A DNA stretch of 51,018 nt from Rhodococcus gordoniae (GTDB lineage Bacteria; Actinomycetota; Actinomycetes; Mycobacteriales; Mycobacteriaceae), in contig NZ_LPZN01000029.1 of the NCBI RefSeq assembly GCF_001646655.1, positions 1-51,018 on the forward strand. Direction: 5' to 3'. Of this stretch, positions 7,882 to 16,560 are shown piece by piece; the first letter of the stretch is position 1; every line of letters starts with the position of its first letter. The translations under genes were made by a program, and so were the position numbers. Below the pieces are notes generated by a model. The model saw nothing but the letters and a program-made list of their open reading frames with translations. It searched no databases and was not told the DNA's origin.

Positions 7882-8559
7882 ATGTTCGAGTTCTCCCGTC
7901 GCGCCCTCGTGGGCGCGACAACGACCGCTGCGCTGATGGTCGTGGGCGCCGGCATCGCCTCCGCCCACGTCACCGTCGTCGCACCCGGCGCCGAGCAGGG
8001 CGGCTACTCCGTTCTGACCTTCCGGGTCCCCACCGAATCCGAGACCGCCGGCACCACGGCCGTCACCGTGGAACTTCCGGGCCTGCGCTCGGCGCGCACC
8101 GAGCCGCTGCCCGGCTGGACCGCGACCGTCGAGAAGGATCCCGAGTCGCAGCTCGCAACCTCCGTGACGTGGACGGCCGGACCCGACGTGCAGGTCGGGC
8201 CGGGGCAGTTCCAGCAGTTCGTCCTGTCCGCCGGTCCGCTGCCCGAGGAGGACGAGGTCGCCTTCCCCGCGATCCAGACCTACAGCGACGGTGAGGTCGT
8301 GACGTGGGACGAGATCGCGACCGGCGACGCGGAGCCCGAGCGCCCTGCTCCGACCCTGACCCTCGCCGCGAGCAGCGGTGACGGCCACGGCGGCGGCAGT
8401 GGTGACACGCACGCCACCGACACCGGGCAGACCGCCGGCGCAGCGGAGACCGGCAGCACCGACAGCACCGCGCGCTGGCTCGGTGGTATCGGCCTGGTGC
8501 TCGGCGCGCTCGGTGCCGCACTCGGCCTCGGCGCCGTGATCCGGGGGCGGCGGGCATGA
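7882..8559 (+). CDS. ycnI: YcnI-like DUF1775 copper-binding membrane protein
   Basis: 225 residues. A Sec-type signal peptide (residues 1-28) ends in ASA, leaving His as the first mature residue (AHVTVV), the hallmark of YcnI-like proteins where the N-terminal His binds Cu(II). The DUF1775 domain follows to about residue 150, then a Gly/Ser/Thr/His-rich linker and a C-terminal membrane helix (WLGGIGLVLGALGAALGLGAVI) with a positive tail, so the domain is displayed outside. The stop overlaps the copC start as ATGA. Gene order YcnI-CopC-CopD is the conserved copper import/trafficking arrangement. Symbol is by similarity. Confidence 0.88.
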   Translation: MFEFSRRALVGATTTAALMVVGAGIASAHVTVVAPGAEQGGYSVLTFRVPTESETAGTTAVTVELPGLRSARTEPLPGWTATVEKDPESQLATSVTWTAGPDVQVGPGQFQQFVLSAGPLPEEDEVAFPAIQTYSDGEVVTWDEIATGDAEPERPAPTLTLAASSGDGHGGGSGDTHATDTGQTAGAAETGSTDSTARWLGGIGLVLGALGAALGLGAVIRGRRA

Positions 8560-9089
8560 AGCGCATCCTCGTTCTCCTCGCCGCGCTCACCGCGGCGCTG
8601 ACCCTGTCCGTCGGTTCCGCGGCCGCCCATTCGGTGGTGCTGTCGAGTTCGCCCGAGGACGGCGAACAGATCGCCGAGGCACCCGATCGGGTGACCGTGA
8701 CGTTCAACGAGAACCTGCAGGAGCAGTTCGCGGCCCTGACCGTCGTCGGGCCCGACGGCAACCTGTGGTCGAAGAGCGACCCGATCATCGAGGGTGCGAC
8801 CGCGGCCGTCGAACTCGACGGTCTCGGACCCGTGGGCGAGTACACCATCGCCTACCGGGTGACCTCCGCCGACGGGCATCCCGTCAGCGGAACCCGCACC
8901 TTCACGCTCACCCGGGAAGGAAGCGGAACGCCCGGTGCTGCGGCGTCCGGTGACGCAGCGTCCGGCGAGACCGGCTCGGAGTCGGGCGAGGGCGACGGCA
9001 GCGGACCCGCCGTGTGGTGGTTCGTCGTCGCGGGTGCCGTGGTGGTCGCCGCAGGTCTCGCCTTCGCGTTGCGCAAGCCGAAGGCCTGA
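8556..9089 (+). CDS. copC: CopC-domain copper resistance/transport protein
   Basis: 177 residues. A signal peptide ends at AAAHS, making His the mature N-terminus, which is the Cu(II) ligand in CopC proteins. The beta-sandwich CopC domain (SSPEDGEQIAEAPDRVTV to DGHPVSGTRTFTL, residues about 25-122) includes the second conserved His in SADGHPVSG. A Ser/Gly/Glu-rich linker and a C-terminal membrane helix follow. It is coupled to YcnI by a 4-nt overlap and followed 5 nt later by copD. Confidence 0.9.
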   Translation: MKRILVLLAALTAALTLSVGSAAAHSVVLSSSPEDGEQIAEAPDRVTVTFNENLQEQFAALTVVGPDGNLWSKSDPIIEGATAAVELDGLGPVGEYTIAYRVTSADGHPVSGTRTFTLTREGSGTPGAAASGDAASGETGSESGEGDGSGPAVWWFVVAGAVVVAAGLAFALRKPKA

Positions 9090-9094
9090 CCCGC

Positions 9095-10033
9095 ATGATC
9101 CCGGAACGCCGGCAGTGGCTCGTCGTGGCCGCTGCCGGCGTCGCTTTCGGAACCGTCGCGGGTATCGCCGTGGCGGGTTCCCTCGCCCTGCCCGCCCCCT
9201 CGAGTTCGGTCCGGGCCGTCGGACTGTGTGTCGGCTCCACCGTGCTCGGACTCGCGGTGCTCGCCGTCCTGGTGCAACGGCAACGTCGGCCCTCGGTCAC
9301 CCCCGAGACACTGTGGCGGACGATCGCCGCGCTCGGCGGTGTCTGGCTCGCGCTCGCGAGCGTCGACCTCGCCTGGGCCGCAGCCGCGGCGGCCGACGTT
9401 CCTGCCGCGGAACTGGACGTGGGACGCTTCGGGCAGTTCCTCGGCACCCCCACGGGACGCGTGGATGCGGCGGCGTGGGTGTGTATCGCCGCGATCGTCG
9501 CCGTCGCCGCGGTGGCGTACCGCCGGTCGGCGTCGTGGTCCACCCTGCCGGTGCTCGTCGCCGCGGCGCTCGCGCTGATCGCCCGGCCCGTCACGGGCCA
9601 CATGGCGCAGCAGCCGCTGGGGTCGCTGTTCAACGCGGTGCACGTGCTCGCCGCCGCGGTGTGGTTCGGGGTGCTCGTGGCGCTGGCCGTGACCGTCCGG
9701 GGCCGCGGAGCGTGGGCGGAGCTGCTGCCGCGCTACTCGCACCTGGCCCTGCGATGCGTGGTGGCGTTGGTGGTGACCGGCGTGATCGACGCGGCGGTGC
9801 GGCTCGGTTCCGTCTCGGCGCTGCTGGGCACCGGTTACGGACGCATCGTGCTCGCGAAGGCGATCGTGCTGTGCGCCCTGCTGGGACTCGCGTGGAACTG
9901 GCGACGGAACTGGATTCCCGCTGCCGCGTCCCACCGTCTCCCGGAGGAGGAGTCGCTGCGCAACGCCGTCCTCGAGGTGTGCGCGATGTCGGTCGCGCTC
10001 GGGCTCGCGGCCGGGCTCGCGACCACCGGCTGA
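9095..10033 (+). CDS. copD: CopD-family copper transport membrane protein
   Basis: 312 residues with eight or so membrane helices. The CopD-typical segment TGHMAQQPLGSLFNAVHVLA, containing conserved His residues in the helix that coordinates copper, lies near residues 167-186. It ends with charged loops (NWRRNW) and a final helix. It follows CopC by 5 nt and would pass copper delivered by YcnI/CopC across the membrane. The gene is convergent with the UdgX gene, only 4 nt apart, with no visible terminator between them. Confidence 0.85.
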   Translation: MIPERRQWLVVAAAGVAFGTVAGIAVAGSLALPAPSSSVRAVGLCVGSTVLGLAVLAVLVQRQRRPSVTPETLWRTIAALGGVWLALASVDLAWAAAAAADVPAAELDVGRFGQFLGTPTGRVDAAAWVCIAAIVAVAAVAYRRSASWSTLPVLVAAALALIARPVTGHMAQQPLGSLFNAVHVLAAAVWFGVLVALAVTVRGRGAWAELLPRYSHLALRCVVALVVTGVIDAAVRLGSVSALLGTGYGRIVLAKAIVLCALLGLAWNWRRNWIPAAASHRLPEEESLRNAVLEVCAMSVALGLAAGLATTG

Positions 10034-10037
10034 GCCG

Positions 10038-10676
10038 TCACAATGTGGCCGCGCGTTCCAGATCGTGTACGAACGAGCGGAACATGTCGTCGCGTTGCGA
10101 TTTCGCCCGCAGTACCGCCGACGGGTGCACGGTGACGACCACCGCCGGATCGCACGACCCGCACAGCTCCTCGGGCAGGTGCAGGACCTCCCCGCGGTGC
10201 TGTGTGAGCTTGAAATCCTTGCCGAGCAGCGACTGCGCCGCCGTGGCACCGAGACACACCACGACGTCGGGACGAACGGCGTCGAGTTCGGCCTCGAGCC
10301 ACGGCCGGCACGCGGCGACCTGACCCCCCGACGGTTTCTTGTGGATCCGCCTGCGGCCGTTGGCGGATCGGTCGAAACGGAAGTGTTTGACGGCGTTGGT
10401 CACGTACACCGTCCCGCGGTCGATCCCTGCGCGTTCGAGAGCCTTGTCGAACAGATGCCCGGCCGGGCCGACGAACGGCTCTCCCGCGATGTCCTCCTCG
10501 TTGCCCGGTTGCTCGCCGACGAACAGGATGCGCGCGTCGCGCACTCCGGCGCCGAATACGGTGCGTTCGGCCGCCTTGTAGAGATCGCATCCCCGGCACC
10601 CCGCGGACGCGGCGGCGAGGTCGGCGAGGTCGCGGCTGTCGGGTACGTACTGCTGCGCGCCGGGATAGGTCACCAT
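10038..10676 (-). CDS. udgX: UdgX-type uracil-DNA glycosylase (covalent uracil-DNA crosslinker)
   Basis: 212 residues. Fe-S family 4 features are present: C27 and C30 in CRGC, later cysteines in ELCGSC, and the catalytic motif GEQPGNEED at 54-62. The diagnostic UdgX insertion R-loop is present as GRRRIHKKPS (107-116), with H112 in the position of the histidine known to bond covalently to the deoxyribose after uracil removal. Motif VHPSAVLR closes the active site. UdgX proteins were described in mycobacteria and stay attached to the abasic site. It lies 19 nt downstream of the carboxylase gene on the same strand, so it may sit at the end of the carotenoid transcript. Confidence 0.88.
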   Translation of the reverse strand: MVTYPGAQQYVPDSRDLADLAAASAGCRGCDLYKAAERTVFGAGVRDARILFVGEQPGNEEDIAGEPFVGPAGHLFDKALERAGIDRGTVYVTNAVKHFRFDRSANGRRRIHKKPSGGQVAACRPWLEAELDAVRPDVVVCLGATAAQSLLGKDFKLTQHRGEVLHLPEELCGSCDPAVVVTVHPSAVLRAKSQRDDMFRSFVHDLERAATL

Positions 10677-10695
10677 GGCTGTCGCATACCCGGCT

Positions 10696-13600
10696 TCACC
10701 GCTGTTGCACCAGTCGCGCGATCCAGGTGCGGCTGTCGGCGGGATCGATGACGTCGTCGAGTTCGAAGCTCGTCGCCGCCTGCAGCGCCTTTCCCTGCCG
10801 GTAGGCGAGGGCGACGAGCCGGTCGAACAGTTCCTCGCGTTCCCGGGGTGTCTCCGCGGCGTCGAGTTCCTTGCGGAATCCGAGCCGCACGGCCCCTTCG
10901 AGTCCCATCCCGCCGATCTCGCCCGTCGGCCAGGCGACGGTGAATTCGGGTGCGTGGAAGGATCCGCCGGCCATCGCCATCGCGCCGAGCCCGTAGCCCT
11001 TGCGGAGGATGATCATGCCGAACGGGACGGTCAGGCGTGCGCCGGCGACGAAGAAGCGCCCGAAGCGGCGCACGGTGGCGTCCTTCTCCGATTCGGGGCC
11101 GACCATGAATCCCGGTGTGTCGCACAGACTCACCACGGGAAGCCGGTGCGATTCGCACAGTTCCAGGAAGTCCGCGGCCTTGTCGGCGGCCTCCGCGTCG
11201 ATCGCTCCGCCGAGATGGGCGCTACTGTTGGCGAGGACGCCGTAGGAAGCACCCTCCACTCGCATCAGGGCGGTGACGATGCCGACGCCGTAGTCCGGCC
11301 GCAGCTCCAGCACCGATCCGACATCGGCGATCGCGTCGATCGCCGACCGCACGTCGTAGGCGCGGAGACGGTTCTCCGGCACCACATGTCGCGCGAGACG
11401 CGGGTCGGGTGCCTGCCGGTCCTCGTGCGGCGCGGTGAAATAGGCGAGATATCTCCGGGCGACGTCCACGGCATGTGCCTCGTCGCGTGCTGCGACGTGC
11501 ACGACGCCGTTGCGGCGTTGCACGTCGACGGGTCCGATGTCCTCGGGGCGGTGCACGCCGAGTCCTCCGCCCTCGATCATCGCGGGACCGCCCATGCCGA
11601 TGTTGGCGTCGGGGGTCGCGACGAGCACGTCGCACACTCCGGCGAGCGCGGCGTTGCCCGCGAAGCAACGGCCGGAGACGACCGCGACGGTGGGCACGCG
11701 TCCGCGCAGCGACGCCATCGAGCGGAAGGTGGGCAGTTCGAGGCCCGCACCGGGACCGGCGTCGACGTCCCCGGGTCGTCCGCCGCCGCCCTCGGCGAAC
11801 AGCACGAGCGGCACCCGCCGCCGGGCGGCGAGTTCGAGCAGCCGATCGGTCTTGCGGTGGTTGTTCCGGCCCTGGGTTCCCGCGAGAACGGTGTAGTCGT
11901 AGGACATCACGACCACCTCGGCCCCACCGATCCGCGCGGTGCCGCCGACGAGTCCGTCCGCCGGGGTGTTCGCGATCAGGTCCTCCTCGCTGCGGCGGCT
12001 GCGCTGGGCCGCGAGGACGAGTGGCCCGTACTCGACGAACGTGCCGTCGTCGACGAGATCGGCGATGTTCTCCCGTGCCGTGCGCCGGCCCTGCCGGTGC
12101 CGTCTCGCGATCACGTCCGGCCGCGCCGCGTCGGCAGTGGCCTCGTGACGGCGACGGATCTCGTCGAGATCGTCACGGTCGGTGCCGGGATCGACGGCGA
12201 CACCGTCCGTCGCGGTGTCCGCGTCGAGTACGCGGACCACCGCGAGCACCGTGCCCGGGTCGACCGTGCGGCCCGGTTCGACGAGTACGCGTTCGACCAC
12301 GGCGTTGCCCGGCGCCCGGATCTCGTGCTGCATCTTCATCGCATCGAGCACGGCGATCGGCGCACCCGCCGGAGTCGTGTCGCCGGTGCGGGCGATCTCC
12401 ACGACGGTGCCGACCATCTCGGCGCGTACCGCGTGTTCGTCGGCGCGCAGATCCGTGTACCCCACCGGAGTTGTCGTGGTGGTGTCGACGAAATCCGGGA
12501 GTCGCTCCCCCAGCCACGTGGTGTGGACAGCATCGGACCGGAACTCCTTGTCGTCCACTATCTTCCGCAGAAGGTCGCGGTTGGTGCCGACACCGTCGAC
12601 GACGAACTCGCCGAGCGCCGTCGACACCTTGCGCAGGACCGCCGCCCGATCGCCGGAGCGCACGTACGCCACGACCTTGGCGAGCAGCGAATCGTAGCGG
12701 CCGGTCACTTCGAGCCCGGGTCGCCCGTGGGTGTCGACGCGGATCCCCGGACCGGTGGGTGGCGTGAACGCGGTGAGCGTGCCCGCGGTGGGCAGGGCGA
12801 TCCCGTCGGCGCGCGGCGTCTCGGCATTGACACGCACCTGCACCGCGATGCCGTGTGCCGCAGCGGGACACCCTGCGATGGTGTTGCTGTCGAGAGTGAT
12901 TCCCGCCGGCAGACCGAGTTCCTCGAATGCCGCCCCACGGGCGATCGCCAGCTGGATCGCCACGAGGTCGACGCCCGTCACCTCCTCGGTAACGGTGTGC
13001 TCCACCTGGATTCGCGGGTTGACCTCGAGGAACACGAATCCGTCGTCGTGGACGAGGAATTCGACGGTGGACAGTCCGTGGCAGCCGACGTGCCCGATCA
13101 GCCTGACGGCCGCGCCGTGCAGCGCCTCGCGCAACGACTCCGGCAGGTCGGGCGCAGGCGCGATCTCCACCAGCTTCTGGTGCCGGCGCTGCACACTGCA
13201 GTCGCGGTCGCCGAGTGCGACCGCGCGAGTACCCGATTCCGATTCGGCGGCCACGACCTGCACCTCGACGTGCCGGGCACGCTCGACGAGCCCCTCCGCG
13301 TACAGCCTGTCGTCTCCGAAGGCAGCCAGTGCTTCGGCCGCGGCGAGCCGCAGCGCCTCGTCGAGGTCGGCGGCGTCGCGGACCACGCGCATGCCGCGAC
13401 CGCCACCACCCGAGAGCGCCTTGACGACGATCCCGTTCGGATGGTCGAGCAGGAACGCCCGCACGGAATCCGGATCCCTGGCCTCGACGGCGGCGATCAC
13501 CGGGATGCCGAGTTCGTCCGCCACCTCACGGGCGGCGCGCTTGTCGCCGAGGACGCGCAGCGCCTGCGGGGACGGTCCGACGAAGGTGAGCCCGGCATCC

Positions 13601-13875
13601 GCGCAGGTCTGCGCGAAGGCGGCGTTCTCGCTGAGGAATCCGTAACCCGGGTGCACGAGCGTGCACCCGGTCGCCCGGGCGACGCCGACGATCGCGTCGG
13701 GGTCGAGATAGGCGGAGGGACCGGTGCCCGGAAGGGCCTCGGCTCGCGTGGCGGCGCGAACGTGCGGAGCGTCGGCGTCGTCCGTGGCATGAACGGCGAC
13801 CGTGTCGAGTCCGAGGTCTCCGGCGGTGCGGACGATCCGCAACGCGATCTCACCCCGGTTGGCTACGAGCAACAT
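10696..13875 (-). CDS. Single-chain biotin-dependent acyl-CoA carboxylase (LCC-like)
   Basis: 1059 residues joining biotin carboxylase, biotin carrier and carboxyltransferase in one chain. Biotin carboxylase spans about 1-445 with the ATP loop KALSGGGGRGMR and EVNPRIQVEHTVTEE (284-298). The carrier motif DAMKMQHE places the biotinyl lysine near 514. The carboxyltransferase (about 590-1059) has FAEGGGGRPGD and the C-terminal CT signature. Two-subunit AccA/AccD systems are usual in actinomycetes; this architecture and length match the single-chain long-chain acyl-CoA carboxylase described from Mycobacterium avium. The start at 13875 gives MLLVANRGE, the normal biotin carboxylase N-terminus, with GGAAGGA 8-9 nt upstream; a start 36 nt earlier is possible. 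Substrate is inferred. Confidence 0.87.
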   Translation of the reverse strand: MLLVANRGEIALRIVRTAGDLGLDTVAVHATDDADAPHVRAATRAEALPGTGPSAYLDPDAIVGVARATGCTLVHPGYGFLSENAAFAQTCADAGLTFVGPSPQALRVLGDKRAAREVADELGIPVIAAVEARDPDSVRAFLLDHPNGIVVKALSGGGGRGMRVVRDAADLDEALRLAAAEALAAFGDDRLYAEGLVERARHVEVQVVAAESESGTRAVALGDRDCSVQRRHQKLVEIAPAPDLPESLREALHGAAVRLIGHVGCHGLSTVEFLVHDDGFVFLEVNPRIQVEHTVTEEVTGVDLVAIQLAIARGAAFEELGLPAGITLDSNTIAGCPAAAHGIAVQVRVNAETPRADGIALPTAGTLTAFTPPTGPGIRVDTHGRPGLEVTGRYDSLLAKVVAYVRSGDRAAVLRKVSTALGEFVVDGVGTNRDLLRKIVDDKEFRSDAVHTTWLGERLPDFVDTTTTTPVGYTDLRADEHAVRAEMVGTVVEIARTGDTTPAGAPIAVLDAMKMQHEIRAPGNAVVERVLVEPGRTVDPGTVLAVVRVLDADTATDGVAVDPGTDRDDLDEIRRRHEATADAARPDVIARRHRQGRRTARENIADLVDDGTFVEYGPLVLAAQRSRRSEEDLIANTPADGLVGGTARIGGAEVVVMSYDYTVLAGTQGRNNHRKTDRLLELAARRRVPLVLFAEGGGGRPGDVDAGPGAGLELPTFRSMASLRGRVPTVAVVSGRCFAGNAALAGVCDVLVATPDANIGMGGPAMIEGGGLGVHRPEDIGPVDVQRRNGVVHVAARDEAHAVDVARRYLAYFTAPHEDRQAPDPRLARHVVPENRLRAYDVRSAIDAIADVGSVLELRPDYGVGIVTALMRVEGASYGVLANSSAHLGGAIDAEAADKAADFLELCESHRLPVVSLCDTPGFMVGPESEKDATVRRFGRFFVAGARLTVPFGMIILRKGYGLGAMAMAGGSFHAPEFTVAWPTGEIGGMGLEGAVRLGFRKELDAAETPREREELFDRLVALAYRQGKALQAATSFELDDVIDPADSRTWIARLVQQR

Positions 13876-14167
13876 CGACGATCCTTCCCTCGGCAGCGGC
13901 TGCCTCCACAATTACTACCGAGTTCGGAAAGGGCAAGATCATCGATCGACGGTACTCGAGCCGGTGGCGCCGATACAGGCATTCAGCGACGGCCTTCTGC
14001 CCTTCGTCGGTACGATTCGAGCCGGTTCGTTGCGCGGGCCGAGGCGAGATCACGGTCAGCGGTGACAGATTCCGCATCTCACGTCCCACCTCGTCGTCGG
14101 AGAGCACCACGTGCCGGATCCAGTCGAGATCACCCGTTCGCGACAGGTGCACGACGATGCGTCTCAC
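13850..14167 (-). CDS. Candidate small hypothetical protein between fetB-like and carboxylase genes
   Basis: 105 residues from a GTG that overlaps the fetB-like stop by 4 nt (GTGA); it ends 26 nt inside the carboxylase gene in another frame. The first half has strong third-position G/C use and reads as a folded protein (MRRIVVHLSRTGDLDWIRHV), while codon bias fades in the second half. It fills an otherwise empty 288-nt gap. I do not recognise a family. It may be a true coupled gene or a decaying one. Confidence 0.35.
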   Translation of the reverse strand: MRRIVVHLSRTGDLDWIRHVVLSDDEVGREMRNLSPLTVISPRPAQRTGSNRTDEGQKAVAECLYRRHRLEYRRSMILPFPNSVVIVEAAAAEGRIVDVARSQPG

Positions 14168-14916
14168 GCGACGACCACGGGACGGTACCGCAGGGCGCGG
14201 CCGAGACCGAGCGCCATCGATACGGACGTGATCGAGGCCGTCGCCATGATCGCGGCGAGCACCACCACTTGGAACCGTCCGGCCTCGACCGGTGACAGCC
14301 CGCCGAAGATCGCGCCGACGAAGGCTCCGGGCAGGGTCACCAGACCGGTGGTCCTCGTCTGATCGGTCGACGGGATCATCGCCGCGTGCACGGCGAACCG
14401 GGCGGGTGAGAGCGTCGCCTGCCGCATGGTCGCGCCGAGCGCGAGCCAGCCCTCCACCTCGGACCAGTGGTCGTCGACGGTGTCGTGGAAGCGGCGACCG
14501 GCGAGGGTCGCGACCGTCATCGTGTTGCCGATGATGATGCCGCCGAGCGCGAGCGCGTAACGCGGGGTGGCCTCCACCGCGCCGGTGGCGAAGACGACAC
14601 CCGCCGAGACGAGCACGCCGGTCAGCATCGCGGCGGCCGTCACCCCGCGCACGACGGCGTCGCTCCCGATGCGTCGGCAGGCCGTCCACCACGCGACGGT
14701 GAACATCACCACGAGCACCACGGCGACCCAGCGGGCGTCGGCGATGACACCGGAGAGCACGACGCTGATGAGCGCGAGCTGGACCGCGCCGCGGGCGATG
14801 GCACCGACCGGCGCGAATCGGTGCGGGGCGCGGAACGCCCACAGGACCGCCGTCGAGATCGCAGCAAGGGCGAGGACACCGACGATCGTGCGGATCAGGA
14901 CGGACGGGTCGATCAC
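14164..14916 (-). CDS. FetB-like ABC transporter permease (UPF0014)
   Basis: 250 residues with about seven membrane helices and the UPF0014 signatures GIIIGNTMTVATL and LVTLPGAFVGAIFGG. E. coli FetB works with the ATPase FetA in iron export and oxidative-stress tolerance. No FetA-type ATPase gene is adjacent here, so the partner must be elsewhere or the permease acts alone. The GTG at 14916 is chosen to give a family-length N-terminus; the frame extends further upstream without a membrane segment and with no coding logic. It is 38 nt after idi and overlaps the next small ORF. Confidence 0.78.
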   Translation of the reverse strand: MIDPSVLIRTIVGVLALAAISTAVLWAFRAPHRFAPVGAIARGAVQLALISVVLSGVIADARWVAVVLVVMFTVAWWTACRRIGSDAVVRGVTAAAMLTGVLVSAGVVFATGAVEATPRYALALGGIIIGNTMTVATLAGRRFHDTVDDHWSEVEGWLALGATMRQATLSPARFAVHAAMIPSTDQTRTTGLVTLPGAFVGAIFGGLSPVEAGRFQVVVLAAIMATASITSVSMALGLGRALRYRPVVVA

Positions 14917-14954
14917 GGGGTCGACGTTAACGACCCCGTTCGCCGGATGCCGCC

Positions 14955-15539
14955 CTATCGACGCTCGGGCGCGGCGTGCGGAAGATCCGCGGCGGACGCC
15001 ACCGGCCAGCGCCGCGGATCGGGACCGAGCTCCCGGAGCTGCTCGACCTGCTCGCGGCACCACACCGACACCTCACGGCGTCCCTCGACGACGTCCTCGG
15101 AGAACTCCCCCCAGTCGACCCATTCGGTGTCGTGCACCTCCGACGGCTCGGGGGTGGGCTCCGGTCCGTCGTACAGCACCCGGAAGACGGGGCAGATCTC
15201 GTTCTCCACGATGCCGTTGTCCATCACCGCCCGGTATCGGAAGGACGGCAGGACGACCTCGATGTCGTGCACCTCGAGTCCGAGTTCCTGACCCAGCCGG
15301 CGGCGCACGGCCTCGGTGAGCGGCTCGTCCGGAGCCGGGTGGCCGCAGCAGCTGTTCGTCAGGACACCGGGGAAGGTCGACTTGTCCAGGGCCCGCCGGG
15401 TGAGCAGAACGTGTCCGTGGGGATCGAAGACGTACGACGAGAAGGCGAGGTGCAGCGGGGTGTCGGTGGTGTGCACCGTCGCCTTCGGCTCGATTCCGAC
15501 CGCGCGGCCTGCGTCGTCGAGCAGCACGACCTGTTCCAT
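14955..15539 (-). CDS. idi: Isopentenyl-diphosphate delta-isomerase, type 1
   Basis: 194 residues. It interconverts IPP and DMAPP, supplying both C5 units for isoprenoids. The catalytic Cys is C65 in TNSCCGHP and the catalytic Glu is in VENEICP (E112/E114 region), both exactly as in the type 1 Nudix-like family; the Nudix-like helix EAVRRRLGQELGL is also present. ATG 15539 has AGGA 7 nt upstream. It lies 52 nt downstream of crtB on the same strand, consistent with precursor supply for carotenoids. Confidence 0.95.
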   Translation of the reverse strand: MEQVVLLDDAGRAVGIEPKATVHTTDTPLHLAFSSYVFDPHGHVLLTRRALDKSTFPGVLTNSCCGHPAPDEPLTEAVRRRLGQELGLEVHDIEVVLPSFRYRAVMDNGIVENEICPVFRVLYDGPEPTPEPSEVHDTEWVDWGEFSEDVVEGRREVSVWCREQVEQLRELGPDPRRWPVASAADLPHAAPERR

Positions 15540-15591
15540 GTGATGTCCTGTTCTGTATTCGTGTCCGAATGCCGGCTCGGCCGGGCAGGTG

Positions 15592-16560
15592 TCACCGGTC
15601 CTGCGGCGCGGTGACCACTCCCAGTCTCGACCGTGTGCGCAGTGTGGTCCAACCGGCCGAGGCCAGCTGGGGTGCCGCCACCGACAGGCGCCGGCGCCGC
15701 GACACGCGTGCGCGCTGGTGGAGTACCCGGTATCCGCTCTCCTCCACCGCTCTCAGGATGTCGCCGTAGAGCACGAAGGCGGTGCGCATCGCGGGCCGCA
15801 CCTCGGGGTCGAGCAGGTCGATGCCCGGTTCGGCCACACGGTAGATCGAGCGGGTGTGCGCGATCAGATGCGCCAGGGCGCGCTCGAGCCGCACGTCGCG
15901 CTGCCCCGTCCTGCGGCAGTGCCACAGCAGGTCCTCGTCCACGTCGAAGGCGGCGAGTGTGTCGGTGGGCAGGTAGATGCGGTCGCGGTCGAGGTCCTCC
16001 CCCATGTCGCGGATGAAATTGGTGAGCTGGAAGGCCTCACCGAGTGCGGCGGCGGGAGCCTCGGCCCGCTCGCGTTCCGTCTCGGTCCCCAGGATGGGCA
16101 GCATCTGCAGTCCGATGACGGCAGCCGAGCCGTACATGTACTCCGACAGCTCGTCCATCGTGCGGTACCGCGAACGGAACAGCTCGGTGCCGGGGATGTC
16201 CATCCGCATCGAGCGAAGGAAGGCGTAGTAGTACTCGTGCGGGATGTCGTACCGCTGCGTGGTGTCGACGAGCGCTCGTAATACGAGACCGAATTCGTCG
16301 TAGGTCGGCGGTCGGCCGCCGAGCGCATCGGTGAGCCGGCGTTCGAGCGCGTCGAGAACCGGTGCCGCGTCGACCGGTTTCACGTCGACGATGTCGTCGA
16401 CCATCCGCGCGAATCCGTAGAGCGCATGCACCCCGGCACGTTTGGACGCCGGGAAGACACGGGTCGCGAGGAAGTAGGTCTTGCCGTGGCGCCGGTTGAG
16501 CTCACGGCACAGCCGGTACGCCTCGTGCAGGCCGGGATCGATTGCGTCGAGTTCACCCAT
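15592..16560 (-). CDS. crtB: Phytoene synthase
   Basis: 322 residues. It condenses two GGPP to phytoene, the first committed carotenoid step. Both Asp-rich diphosphate-binding motifs are visible: DDIVD at 55-59 and NFIRDMGEDLDRDRIYLP in the second half, along with the squalene/phytoene synthase signature YxYGSAAVIGLQMLP. ATG 16560 lies 8 nt inside the end of crtI, giving coupled translation. A longer frame upstream (to 16641) only overlaps crtI and is not used. No GGPP synthase gene is found in the window. Confidence 0.93.
   Translation of the reverse strand: MGELDAIDPGLHEAYRLCRELNRRHGKTYFLATRVFPASKRAGVHALYGFARMVDDIVDVKPVDAAPVLDALERRLTDALGGRPPTYDEFGLVLRALVDTTQRYDIPHEYYYAFLRSMRMDIPGTELFRSRYRTMDELSEYMYGSAAVIGLQMLPILGTETERERAEAPAAALGEAFQLTNFIRDMGEDLDRDRIYLPTDTLAAFDVDEDLLWHCRRTGQRDVRLERALAHLIAHTRSIYRVAEPGIDLLDPEVRPAMRTAFVLYGDILRAVEESGYRVLHQRARVSRRRRLSVAAPQLASAGWTTLRTRSRLGVVTAPQDR

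Noticed and set aside
6589-8412. 607-codon minus-strand open frame
   Set aside because: It lies opposite the DUF6474, copper-locus membrane protein and YcnI genes and has no recognisable domain.
10675-14295. 1206-codon open frame on the plus strand
   Set aside because: It is antisense to the acyl-CoA carboxylase and UdgX genes, whose motifs are complete; long antisense frames are expected at this GC content.
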